Below are positions 12,091 to 24,694 of a stretch of DNA of 64,000 bases, in pieces (position 1 is the stretch's first letter; each line of letters begins with the position of its first letter). Location: assembly GCA_025174535.1 (NCBI GenBank), contig JALBUN010000034.1, forward strand, positions 952,001 to 1,016,000, in the 5' to 3' direction. Both the position numbers and the translations under genes were made by a program. This stretch comes from Cantharellus purpuraceus. Its lineage: Eukaryota; Basidiomycota; Agaricomycetes; Cantharellales; Hydnaceae. The notes below the pieces were generated by a model that was given only the letters and a program-made list of their open reading frames with translations, did not search any database and was not told the origin of the DNA.

Positions 12091-12148
12091 AAACATTATT
12101 TATATGTAACTTGCCTATTAAATATATTATATTTAATTAATTTAAATA
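12088..12148. other. AT-rich probable rearrangement junction
   Basis: Hydrophobin similarity stops inside the Cys8 codon and RIT1 similarity starts about 60 nt further on. The DNA between is almost pure A/T (for example ATATTATATTTAATTAATTT). Two genes that both lose sequence at one point suggest a single breakpoint with filler or a residual insertion. Confidence 0.55.
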
Positions 12149-13371
12149 TGGACGGCCACGGAGTCGCGGGAGCATTATGGTTTATACACCCCTCTCGGGA
12201 GCGGTATGAAAGCCCAAACATTATCTTTGAATTAAGCTTACAATATCTCAAGTCAGTCGTAGTGAGCATGCACAAATTGAGTCTCGTTTGGATAGGTGGG
12301 CCGAACAGCTAATGGTATGACCTGTGATTTGGAAGAATTCTCGACGTAACCCTCTCCCAGGCCTCGGAATATTCAATTCCGCGTCTACCGAAGGCCCTCC
12401 GTCCCATATGGATTACGCCAGATAATCATACCTTTCCGCCTTTGGAATCCCTTGATTTTTTCCCCGTGATCTGCGTTTCAGCTTCTAAACTCTTACAGGA
12501 AGGGATAGAACGTCGCTCAGCTGGGTACACTTACGTCCAAGGTTCTGGCGACGATCACGAGTCTTGGAGTCAGGTGTGTTTGAAATTAGACGTAGGTCAT
12601 CGCCTCTGCAAGATTTTTGACGTAATGCGGTCTAGGGCTTGACACCCGACTTATATTGGCATAATCACGCGCAGCTTCTTTCGTCCTGTCGCTCGACTCT
12701 TTCGACCTTGATTTCGTCGTTGGTTGCCTCTTCTACCTTTCACAAGGAAATCACCTCAAGCAGTCCCATTCCTATGCCAGTGACGCGTGCAAAATGTCGT
12801 CTAGCAGTTGGCATGGCCAAGACTATACCTCCCGCACCCCTGCCAAATAGAAACGCCTATGTAGCCATTACATCGCAGCCTTTCCTCCAACCCATTGTAT
12901 CGTCGCCCAATAATCTGATTCTTCGAATTCCACCAGGAAAAAGTGGTCAATATAAATTCGCAACTCAAATTTTACCGCAATCTTTAGATTTCTTAAGGCG
13001 TCATCTCACCATTGGAGAGGATGTCGCCGTGCTCTGCGACGATGGCAAGGACATTTCGGTAGGCGTGGCAGTCGCAGCACTCAGTCTTTTCTTTGATGAT
13101 GAGGGTGTTTGTGTTGCAAACATGCAATCAACTGGGACTCGTACGTCAATTACAGAATTAATGACACAAATACCATATAGATATCCTTGTTTCAGCGACC
13201 AAAAACACAACCCAGAAACGTCTGCAATGGATCTTGGCCGAGAACACCCAAGCCAATCCAAGCAGGACAACCCTCAAAAGGGTGAACGAATATCTAATGT
13301 CCAAACCAAGACATTTCGACACCACCCTCCGTACTATAAAGTACGATCTGGAATCCGGCTTGGACACCTGA
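12149..13371 (+). pseudogene. RIT1: 5'-truncated RIT1-like initiator-tRNA 2'-O-ribosyl phosphate transferase
   Basis: Spliced pieces at about 12149-12203, 12253-12314, 12361-12573, 12636-13140 and 13196-13371 read in one frame with GT-AG introns. They carry RIT1 motifs: GLYTPLGSVSRSEHAQIE, LRPIWITPDN, FFPVICVSAS, YVQGSGDDHESW and, in the C-terminal domain, VAVLCDDGKDISVGVAVAA followed by QKRLQWILAENTQANPSR. Yeast Rit1 adds phosphoribosyl to A64 of initiator tRNA-Met so that it is not used in elongation. The N-terminal half, including the expected RMPDALSKT-type block, is missing, because hydrophobin B occupies that side. No in-frame start exists. The retained exons have no stops, so truncation looks recent, or a short product is still selected. 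The stop overlaps the calpain 3' end on the other strand. Confidence 0.82.
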
Positions 13372-16300
13372 CGCATACGTCGAAGGGACAAGGACATAGT
13401 GACCAGCAGCAACCGCACTATGAGGAATTGTAACACCAGCAATAGCATCCGAATATGGGCCCGAGGTCAATACCTGACGACTGATACTACTACCATCACC
13501 TATTTCAAATAGAGTCGCATTCATTGCCACGGCAGACGAAGCCTGCAATAGCTGCATGCGAATCCTGTAGGTGGCAATGAGTGTTTCGTGCACCCACAAA
13601 TTCTGGGAGACGTACATGATATGCATTGCCGTTGGCAAGGTAATCTTGATAGATGGATTTGAATGATACCTGCCGAAACGAGGTGAGCCTGCGGAGTCAT
13701 CTCGCCCCCTGCAGATATAGGAAATCAATCAATCGTTTTAAGAACTTGAGGAAGGAGGAACATACCAAGCGCCGCGAATTGTCTTCATATACATTCCAGC
13801 TCCCTCTGCTGGCAATAATTCTATGTCAAATGCCCGCATAGAATCCAGAGACAGCTCGAATGTGCCTTGTTGGCGCGGCTCAAATGAAGAGACGATCACT
13901 ATATACTCCCCCGCTGTAAGAAACAGTTAGAAATGCGCAAAATACATGCACACGCAAACACAAGCCAGTACCTTTCAGATCTTGTTCACCGTATGCAAGT
14001 CCATATGAGTAGGCTCCCGTGTCAGCCACTACATCTCCCTCAATGAGCCTAGCTCACGAAAGTCAAAATGTGCTATGATTCCTTCTTGAAACTGCTTACT
14101 CAGTGACCCTTTGGCCTTTGGACCAAATTATCTTCACATTGAGAGGCAGGTCTTTCGGACCCTTTGCGGAGAAACAGACTGGCGCTCGAAAGCTTTCATT
14201 GCTACCATCACCAGAAAGGTCTGGGCGTAATTGTAGACGGTATTGTGGGTTGGTTATAAATGTTGGATATGTGTGGTTACCGCCGGAAGATCTGCTGCTG
14301 AGAGATCCAGTAACCTACAGTTAGCTCAGCAATGCGAGAATCGCCACGACGACCTCGAATGAATACCGTCTTCGAATAAAACCCTCTTTGCGATCGGTTT
14401 TCCATAATAATTGCCATGTGGGACAGAACAGTAATTGTATAGCAAACATCAGTGTCTGCTCCTTCAAGGCACGCGATGATGGACATTACTGTGTCCCCAT
14501 GGCCAGGTGTCAATCTTTTCTGTAACATGTATTCCTATGTAATTCCCCAGTGAATAATGCAAACCTCGTACCAGGACATGTATACTATCAGAATATGTTC
14601 CCTAAAGATGGTTGTGGACCAGTTTCTGGTAGCTGAAATGCGACACTCACGTGCATCGAGGGCTTTTCCATCGGGCGCAGAGGTTGGAAGTCCTCGTGAA
14701 GAATTGCATTGAGAGAGATATAGTATGGTTGTTCGTGTTTGCCCGTGATGTGACGTGTGAGTAGCACCCATATCTCTGCATCCTGTGTATCGCCCCTTCG
14801 CACGAGCAGACGTGCAACATTCGATACTGCGAAACCATTCAGGAAGGTAGCCAAGGACGATGAAAACCGGAGCTCCTGCCTACCTGAACGAATATGTGAG
14901 GATGAGGGTTTAGATGCTTTCCACAGTCTGTTTATGAATTGAAGTCAGTTGGAAGTCGTACTCGAGATAATAGTGAAGCTGACCCATGGAAATAGAAATG
15001 GCGAGGGAACAGTGACGGGTCCCAGCTGAGGTGTATAGTGTCGAAAAACATACATATTTCACGCCAAGTAAGGCGCATAGGTGCTATACATTAACGGTCA
15101 GCAAGCTCAGAAGCAATCAATGATTAAAACGACGTACGGAGCGTCTCGTTTTGGATATGCATCTCACATCCTGGTCCCAATGGTACTGTCTCTGACACAG
15201 ATGATGACTTGCGCCATGGATCAAGGAAGATGATGTTGCGTTCATCTCCTTCGTCTGTCATGTCTAGGGAGATCATCAACAAACGATATACAATGTGGAC
15301 AAGACGAGTAAACCTAGTACTGCGTAGTTATGCGCTGGAAGCAGGTGGTGACCTGAACCATTGTTGACGCGAAAGTCTGTACCCAAAGTCACTAGACACT
15401 GTCCTGTGTAAATAGAGCATGAGAACCTAATGGTATATGAATGGGGCCTGTAGATTACCCGCTGAAAACCCTTGAAAAATCCGGGTCCAAGTCCCCTCCA
15501 TACGAAACCCAGGACTGCCATTGCCATTAACTATTGCATGAGCAACCACACGTTGAGAAAGAGGGTGGGATACCTTCGTATGTGAACATGTTCTGGTATC
15601 CAACCAATAAGTGTGCTTCGAATTTATCAACTCATCAATAACAGATCTAATAAGTATTTCACGCAACTCACTGTAAGTCAGTTCCTGAAGTTCTTAACAC
15701 GAAGCTCGTTATGACGGCACGCCAATGATGTAGACAGAAGAATACGCACGAGCCAGGAAAGTCATATCCACCCATAAGTTTGATATACTACACAGGTTGA
15801 CATGAGCGCTGCTACGTGATAGTCGGAGAAGATGTCCATTACTCACGGCCTTTTCAAGCAAAGCCGGCCATAAAACATTTTTGTTTCCAGTAGACACGCC
15901 AAAGAGCTGTCCCGTCGATTGGAAAGGAAGTGTGTCGTCGACAACTATGGTTAACAAAATTAGGAGCCACCTTATAAGTGAAATCAAGGGCGCACCAATC
16001 TAAAAAGCTTTTCAAACACTAAACAAAAGTAATATTGGGCAAGCTCACCTTGCGCCACGACCCATTCAGGAAGATGCGTACATTATACCTACCATGATTG
16101 GATAAGACGGGAATGCCGTCTGCACCTTGTGGGTGCAATGAAGATATGCCAAGCTGTACCACGCATTGTCAAGTGAACACATCACCGCAATAGTGTGACC
16201 AGACCTTCGACCCGAACCGTCTCTGATGTCCGAGGCAAACTGCAATGGCTGCTACAACAGAACAGTCGGTTACTACGCACTGCACTAAGTCCTCTGGAAG

Positions 16301-16946
16301 AAGAGTCGGATCGAATATATGCAATGGGGATAAGACGGCGGCAGGTCGCTGCCATTTAACAGACTCGGATTGCTGAATAGGGTCAAGCGCAGGCTGACCA
16401 TCAGGATCTCTTCTTCACAATGAGTTTGAAGGGCAAATGTTACGCTGATAATATCGTCCTCACCGATAAACATCGGTGCTAACTTCCTGTTTCCCGTCCG
16501 CTTCTTGCCAAGGAACATATCTACGACCATTCACAAACGACGACCTGTCCAGTATATATGCCTGCTCCGCTATAATCCAAGTGAATCAACAAACCAGCTC
16601 TACACGCAGCAGCTTCTTTCTTTTCCGAACTCACTGGCTGAATATGGATTCGCTGCTACGGGTCGAACATCATGCTTGGCCTTCTTGATCTGTTCGGCTC
16701 GTTCAAGAGCCTTCCTGGCAGCTGTCTTGCAGCTAGCTTTGGCACCGACATCTGAAAGAGTCTGTGCAAGATGAAGGAATGTTTCTGCGGCCTTGACATG
16801 CAGCTCGAATGCGGCGTCAAAGTCTTTGCTGAGCTCCTTTTGAGCTGCCTTCGTGCTTAAGGCCTATGGAGAGATCAGCATCAGAATAATCACTTGACTG
16901 CGTTGTCATCTACCTGTGCTGCTTGGATTTCCTTGGCTGCCGACAT
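13294..16946 (-). CDS. Calpain-like cysteine protease, PalB/Rim13 (CAPN7) type
   Basis: Twenty-one exons run from 16946 to 13294 and give about 835 residues. An N-terminal MIT-like helical domain ([20 protein letters not shown]) is followed by the papain-fold protease: Cys in [14 protein letters not shown], His in LLPAHNYAV, and the Asn/Asp-region DPWRK. Two calpain-type beta-sandwich domains follow, with [27 protein letters not shown] and HYVLVPSTY. In fungi PalB/Rim13 is recruited by ESCRT-III and processes the PacC/Rim101 pH regulator. One exon is only 21 nt (15692-15672). The join between exon 16153-16049 and exon 15944-15847 is off by one base with GT-AG splicing (intron 16048-15945), although both sides clearly belong (NGSWRK then VVDDTLPF). 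This may be a frameshift, a sequence error or a non-canonical splice. The last 78 nt overlap the RIT1 relic in antisense. Confidence 0.87.
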
Positions 16947-17123
16947 TCACAGCCGGTCAGTCACCAGAGCGCCCGTAATTTCCCCAAAGAGCCAATCCCA
17001 TGTTGCCGCAGCTCTAGTAAATCTCAAAAAAGCACACAATGTGTATACGATTGCTAAAATACACGCTAACAACTACCATAATATTCTATCCACAAGCAGG
17101 CCGTCTCAGCTTTGTAGCAACCT

Positions 17124-18894
<1,771 letters not shown>

Positions 18895-19429
18895 GGGGGT
18901 AAGGAGTAAGGAGCTGACGACAGCGTCCCAGTTAAGTATACTGTACGGCGTCTAAATTTACGTGTATCAAGTACGGACGCTCTCCTATTGAGTGTAAACT
19001 TCCCGCCTTCGTTCTTTCCCCCTTCCGATTGTAATCATAGCATGGCACATCAAGCTTCTGGTATTCGAATGTCAGACATTCTCCTCCAGACTCACCAATG
19101 GGCATGTTGCTCACTCTGCTGCGGAAGGGGCACAGCTTTAACAGTCACTTGATCACGTACGCCGATAAGTAGGCTAGAAGGCAGCTTAATTCAAGCTTGG
19201 CCACTTGAGTTCCGTTAAAAATGGAGCAAGCAGGCAGTGCACTATGAATACGGACTTTTCAAGGTCCCCGGAACAAGTCTCTAGCTGATGGGGTCTGGAT
19301 CTTTTGTAGCGAGACTTTGTACAGAACTTGAAAGAGTACTGTAGATGCGAATGAAATGCCTTGAGATAAAATCACGTGAAAGACACCTTAGTCAACGTTT
19401 TCAACGTTCGCAGTTCAACGCCATCAAAG
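18895..19429. other. Divergent promoter region, protease / HADH
   Basis: 535 nt between opposite start codons, without a coding frame. It must carry both promoters. A TATA element is not evident for either gene. Confidence 0.5.
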
Positions 19430-20808
19430 ATGGCTGTAGTTCATGGAATCAAAACGCTAGGTGTCCTAGGCAGCGGTAGGCATACACTTCTATTTCTTTC
19501 GAAGTATTTCAATTGTTTCATAGGCCAGATGGGGCTGGGCATCGCCTACGTCTCTGCGTTGCGTGCCAAAGTCCCTGTTCTCCTCGCCGACAAGTCGCCG
19601 ACCCAGATCAAGTCCGGGTTGGCCTTGTTCGACAAGCTTCTAGCTAAAGACATGGACAAGGGCAAGGTCAGCAGCGAGGACGCGAAAGCAGCCCGAGATC
19701 GCCTGCGGGTCGTGGACGATGTCAAATATTTGAGAGACGTCGATATGGTCATTGAGGTGGGCAGGATATAGGTACACTCTGGTTTTCCCCCTCACTCAAA
19801 GGTCGATAGGCTGTATCTGAGAACCTGACTCTGAAATCCACTATTTTCCGTTCTTTTGCTTCTGAACTTCGCCCCGACGCGATTCTCGCCTCAAACACCT
19901 CTTCAATATCGATCACCAAGCTTGCATCTGCTGTGATTCCCGAGGGTAGCTCTGCTGCTTCACCCGAAGGGAAGCAGACTGCATCCAGGGTAGTTGGTAT
20001 GTGGTATTCATTGCCCTTGCAGGAATATCCTCACCTGCTTATGATAGGATTGCATTTCTTTAACCCGTGAGCCTTGCGCTCAACACATACAATGCAGTAT
20101 CGGAGCTGACGCTGGCATTCAGTGTCCCGGTCATGGTGCTGTCAATTATACACGGAGATTATATCAATCTCACTCCATCTAATAGAAACTCGTAGAGTTG
20201 ATTTCTGCATTGCAAACATCGCTCGAGACCTTGGACAAAGCACGCGCGTTCGCTGTGGCCTGTGGAAAAGGTGAGTTCTCTATGATGACCCAAAATTCGG
20301 GCATTTATTGGTAAACGATCAGAGGTTACCACGTCACAAGACGTTCCTGGCTTTGTCTCCAACGCGCTTCTTATGCCATTTATCAACGAAGTGAGTCCTT
20401 GTCTACCACTAGTTCTACCATTCTGATATATGGCTTTGTTCAGGCAATCATGCATCTAGAGAAGGTTTGCAGTGTCCTCGACATCAACATGAAAAAATTA
20501 AGACCAGAGTCTGGTAGGGCATAGCTACACGAGATGATATTGACAAGACACTCAAGTTAGGAATGAACCATCCCATGGGACCTCTGCAGCTTGCCGACTT
20601 GTAAGTGCATTTCAACAAAGACACAGTTTGAGTATACTTTAACCCGTGTGGCTTATGCAGTATTGGACTCGACACATGTTTGTCCATTCAACAAACTCTT
20701 TACGAAGGGACTTCCGATTCCAAATACCGCCCAAGTATTCTACTGGAACGAATGGTGGATGCTGGTTGGTTAGGCAAGAAGACTGGCAAAGGATTTTATG
20801 ACTACTGA
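19430..20808 (+). CDS. 3-hydroxyacyl-CoA (3-hydroxybutyryl-CoA) dehydrogenase
   Basis: Ten exons (19430-19475, 19524-19756, 19810-19996, 20048-20066, 20123-20135, 20186-20270, 20323-20390, 20444-20464, 20518-20600, 20661-20808) encode 300 residues. The Rossmann motif [16 protein letters not shown] binds NAD, followed by VDMVIEAVSENL and SNTSSIS. The catalytic region LHFFNPVPVM precedes [29 protein letters not shown] and GKGFYDY at the C-terminus. The length fits the monofunctional enzyme that oxidises 3-hydroxyacyl-CoA in beta-oxidation or short-chain metabolism. Exons of 19, 13 and 21 nt are unusually short; the 13-nt exon supplies the VPVM part of the conserved catalytic loop. There is no clear C-terminal SKL, so peroxisomal location is not supported. 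Confidence 0.93.
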
Positions 20809-22683
20809 GAACACGCTAAATTAAACGTCCATGGTTTTGTTTAGTGTGAGGCGCCATCTGCAATACCTTGACAGCTTACAAGCTACCCCATGAAGCCGGT
20901 GCAATAAAGCCCCCACTACACCAATTACGAACACTGTCCATTAATTTGGAGGGGAACACACCATACTTCGTGTTGATGTTTACGCAGTAATTACTCTGAG
21001 CGCTGCATAAACTTGCCTGTGTACACGGGTGCCCTATTGTAGGTAATCCCACTGTCTCAGATACTCTGCTGGCTTGGGCCCGATCGATGGCGTTGTCCAG
21101 AGTTTCTAGAAGCTCGGAGCCGTCGTCCGCCATTTCATCCACAGCTTGGTCTTCAAGTTTTTATCCTCTTCAACAGGCTACTGAAGGTAAGGCTGTAGCG
21201 CAGCACAGTAGAAGATGCAATCCTGGAGAAGGTACGGCTAGCCACCGCGGCCTTCCACAAGACAGGCTCCTGCGTTAGCTGCCGGATCAGCAGGACGCTG
21301 AGGGTGGAAGCGCACTTTTACATCAAGCAAGGATATCTACCAAGTGTTAGACGTTAGACTCCAAGCTGCAGTGGTAAGTAAGCAGGCCACCGTCTGCCTT
21401 GGAGTGTGCTGGAGGATGCCTCCCAGGCCTACCGTTGGCCTTCTTCCAACAACAGGCAAAACAGGACGGAAAGCCGTGCACTTGGATCCCGTCTACAATT
21501 ACGGCGATGTGGCGGCGTGAATGTTCTCGCACACGAGATGTGACATTCAATATAGTAGCACCATTGACAATTCGAACACATTGAGGTCATTAAGAGATTA
21601 TCGGGTCGATAGGGAAGGAGGATTGCAATTTGCAGAATCCTTCGGAACACTAGAAGGGTAGCCTGAGCAGATATAGTCGGTTCTAATATTGACAAAAAAT
21701 AGGGAGCGATTTCTATGAAGAACATACAGAATTCATTGCAACATGTCGTCAAGGGAATAGCAACCGCCTTCTAGTCACTGTGCCCGGGAGTTTACTCATG
21801 GAAAATAGTAGAATCTAGTACTAACAAGCCAAAGCCGGTAGGGCAGTCCTGCCTCTTGACGAAAGAAAGTTTGACAGGAGTGCCGCGATGGTTCCTGCAC
21901 CAACCGCAAGCAGCGCAAAGAAGAGGTCTAAAAGTTGGTATATTTGTTGGTTTTAGCTGCTGGAGACGATGTGAATTTATACAGATGAGCCCACAGATAC
22001 TTACTGATGCTTGCCGATATGGGGAAGCGGAAAATAAGATAGCCGCTTCTTCACATAGCTTTCTGCTTGCAGCCGACTCAATGCGATAGAAATTCACTGT
22101 GGGAGCAAGTCGGTTCAATGGTAGGTACTTGAGTCAATTCACTCATACCCTGCAACTAAATGTAACCCGCTGTTGATATCCGTTTAGGAAGCTAAGAACC
22201 TACCAGTGATAATTTTTCAAAAGGATATGTGAGTATCCGCAGTTCAGAGTGTAAGAATGACGAGACTGTACGGATAATCTCAGCGTTTGCACAAACGGTG
22301 TCAAACCACTGAGGAAGAGGGAACGTGAATGTAGCTACTTTATAATCTTTCAAGAACAAAAAGAAGGATAAAAGGGGAAACATAAGAATGCTCTTGCGAC
22401 TACGCAAGAGCCAAGTACGGCGAACAGCACACTCCTACACAGAGTGCTTCAGCAAGAAATATATTAGCTTCAGCACGAAGCTCATACTGAAATGACGAAA
22501 AACTTAGGCGTGCATCATCGTCTCAAAACCTGCAGGTACTGAGCCGACGTTCCTGCGAGCCTGTAGACAGATCTAGACATTAATCTACAGATTCGGAAGT
22601 CATTGGCGCCGCGGAGCCAAATCAAATCACCATCCAGAAACGCGTCTACATTAGCTCGCCCAAGCTCGTACTTTTACAAACCA
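20809..22683. other. Gene-poor stretch, 1.9 kb
   Basis: No complete gene could be assembled. On the minus strand, short coherent fragments appear (for example FFALLAVGAGTIAALLSNF near 21890, and DDGSELLETLDNAIDRAQ near 21120), but they do not join in phase and match nothing I know. They could be remnants of a decayed gene or chance. Confidence 0.4.
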
Positions 22684-24381
22684 ATGGTCTGCTTGCGAAG
22701 ATTCTTAAGGAGTTTGTATGCCATCCTCCCCGTATCTGTCGCTGTACAGGGAAAAAACCCACAGAAGGAGCCCAAACGAGAAATTGATAGGGTAAGTGAC
22801 GTCGGTCCGACCGGGCACTTTTCTCTCTAACGTTATTGGTACATTGCATAGCTTGTGCAGCTGAGGACACATACACTTTTTGCACCGTATATTGATCAGG
22901 ACTTGCAAAATCGGTGCGTGTAACAAACGATGGCTCGTGGAATCAGCTGTCGGCTCTAACATCGTGCGTCCAGATGGTGGGATTTTGGTGCAGATTCTTA
23001 TGTGGTACATATGTCGTTTTCTTGTATATCGATTCCTTGGTTAATCTTTGTCTCTCACAGAACACAAATAAGCACATTCGGGTGTGTTGTTGACAAGTTT
23101 GCGCAATCATAACACGATGGCTGACACTACAGTACTAGCTCACACGGCCTGTGCCGTCTCAAATGGCGAGTGGTCGGTTCCTGATGCGCCAGTAGTGCAT
23201 AACTGACTAGCCATGCACAGGGTTGGCTCTGGTCGCGGCTCACGATCGCAGCACACCATTTCCAAGTAGAAGTTGAGTTCAAGGTATGCACTGCCGGTGT
23301 TCACATGTAGATTTATTGAGCTACTCCTTCAGATCTCTGGAGAGCAATCCCACCTGTACGGAGATGGCCTTGCATTATGGCTGACAACCAGCCGTGCTGA
23401 ACCCGGGCCAGTATTTGGATCTATAGGTGCGTGTACCCATACTTGTCCGATCCTTGTGGGCTCATACTCCCCTTTTGCCTTCATGCTAGACAATTTTAAT
23501 GGGCTTGGAGTATTCATTGATACGTCAGTCTGGCTGAACTGTAGCTGCGCGTTATTGACTCCAGAGAACGACTAGATACGCCAACTCCCGTCATAATTAC
23601 TCGTTTCCGAGGGTACTTGCAATAATGGGGGACGGTAAGACGTCTTATGCACAGGGAGAGGACGGAGAGCCCAATGTACTTGCGGGTTGTTCTGTACGCC
23701 TGATTATACCACGTTATCCACTACTCTATCTAATTTATAATTATACCTCAGGCAAGCGTCAGACGAACCCATGTGCCTACAAAGCTCCAATTGACATATA
23801 TTCAAAATGAGTCTCTTGATGTGCGTTGTCCACCTTTCTTCGGCAACCCTCAGTTGATACCCCGACAGGTCAAAGTCCAGTACAAAGCATGTGAGTGTCG
23901 TAAGCCAGTCTAGCACGTGACGACTGAGGCGTCTATCACAAGGGAATGAGTGGACTGATTGCTTTACCATTCCAAACTTTACACTTCCACCAAACGTTTA
24001 CCTCGGATTTTCGGCCATGACGGGCGATGTCTCGGATGCACACGAGTACGTTTTACATCATGTCACACGATCTTCTCCAACGTTTTCAATTAACGTTCTC
24101 GCAGCATCATATCGGTAACAACATCATCTGTCCTATTATCTGCACCCGGAGGTTCACCTAGAGCATCGCTATCATCCTCGCATTCCTCCAGCAGCAGCTC
24201 ATGGTTCACATTCAGGGGTGTAGTTAAGTTTATTTTCTTCGGTGCCGTATGCGCTCTTGCTGCTGCGGCTGCACGGACGTACGCACGACAAAGAGGAGGC
24301 GTACGTTTGGCAGGTGTGGAGGTAGTGAGCCGGTCAGGCGGTCTAGGTTCTTTCCAGAGCAGCAGTGCAAAACGATTTTAG
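22684..24381 (+). CDS. L-type (legume-like) cargo lectin, VIP36/ERGIC-53 family
   Basis: Thirteen exons run from 22684 to 24381 and encode 342 residues. A hydrophobic N-terminus (LRRFLRSLYAILPVSVAV) is followed by the carbohydrate-recognition domain, with LFAPYIDQDLQNRWWDFGAD, SGEQSHLYGDGLALWLT, FNGLGVFIDTYANSRHNYSF and VYLGFSAMTGDVSDAHD. A Ser-rich linker leads to one C-terminal membrane segment (VKFIFFGAVCALAAAAA), and the tail ends SSAKRF. Such lectins capture high-mannose glycoproteins in the ER/Golgi lumen and recycle via COPI/COPII. The terminal KRF resembles the VIP36 tail signal. Exons of 21, 27, 22, 31 and 34 nt occur. The intron at 23166-23220 starts with GC (ATG|GCGAGT) and ends with AG. 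Confidence 0.9.
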
Positions 24382-24694
24382 CCTTGCCGGGGGTACAAGT
24401 GCTGTCCTTTGTAATTTATGAATGAGGATCAGCTAGTGGGGTACATGACATGACAGAAACCGATGAAGTGTAATGTTAATGAATTATACCCCTCACCATA
24501 TATGCTACATTACATGATGTATTTGGGAAACTCTAGGCAAATGTAGTGATCGTTTGTGATGTCCAGTTTGAGGTCCAATTGATGCATCCAGCGAATGCTA
24601 GAGGTAGCTTCAACGAGGAATCCAGGCGGTAATGCAGTGGATGAGAATATCCTCCAAATACATATGACGGTAGTTCATCATATGCGTATGTATG
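24382..24694. other. Intergenic, converging 3' ends
   Basis: 313 nt between the lectin and the membrane-protein gene. No coding sequence or structured element is recognised. Confidence 0.5.
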
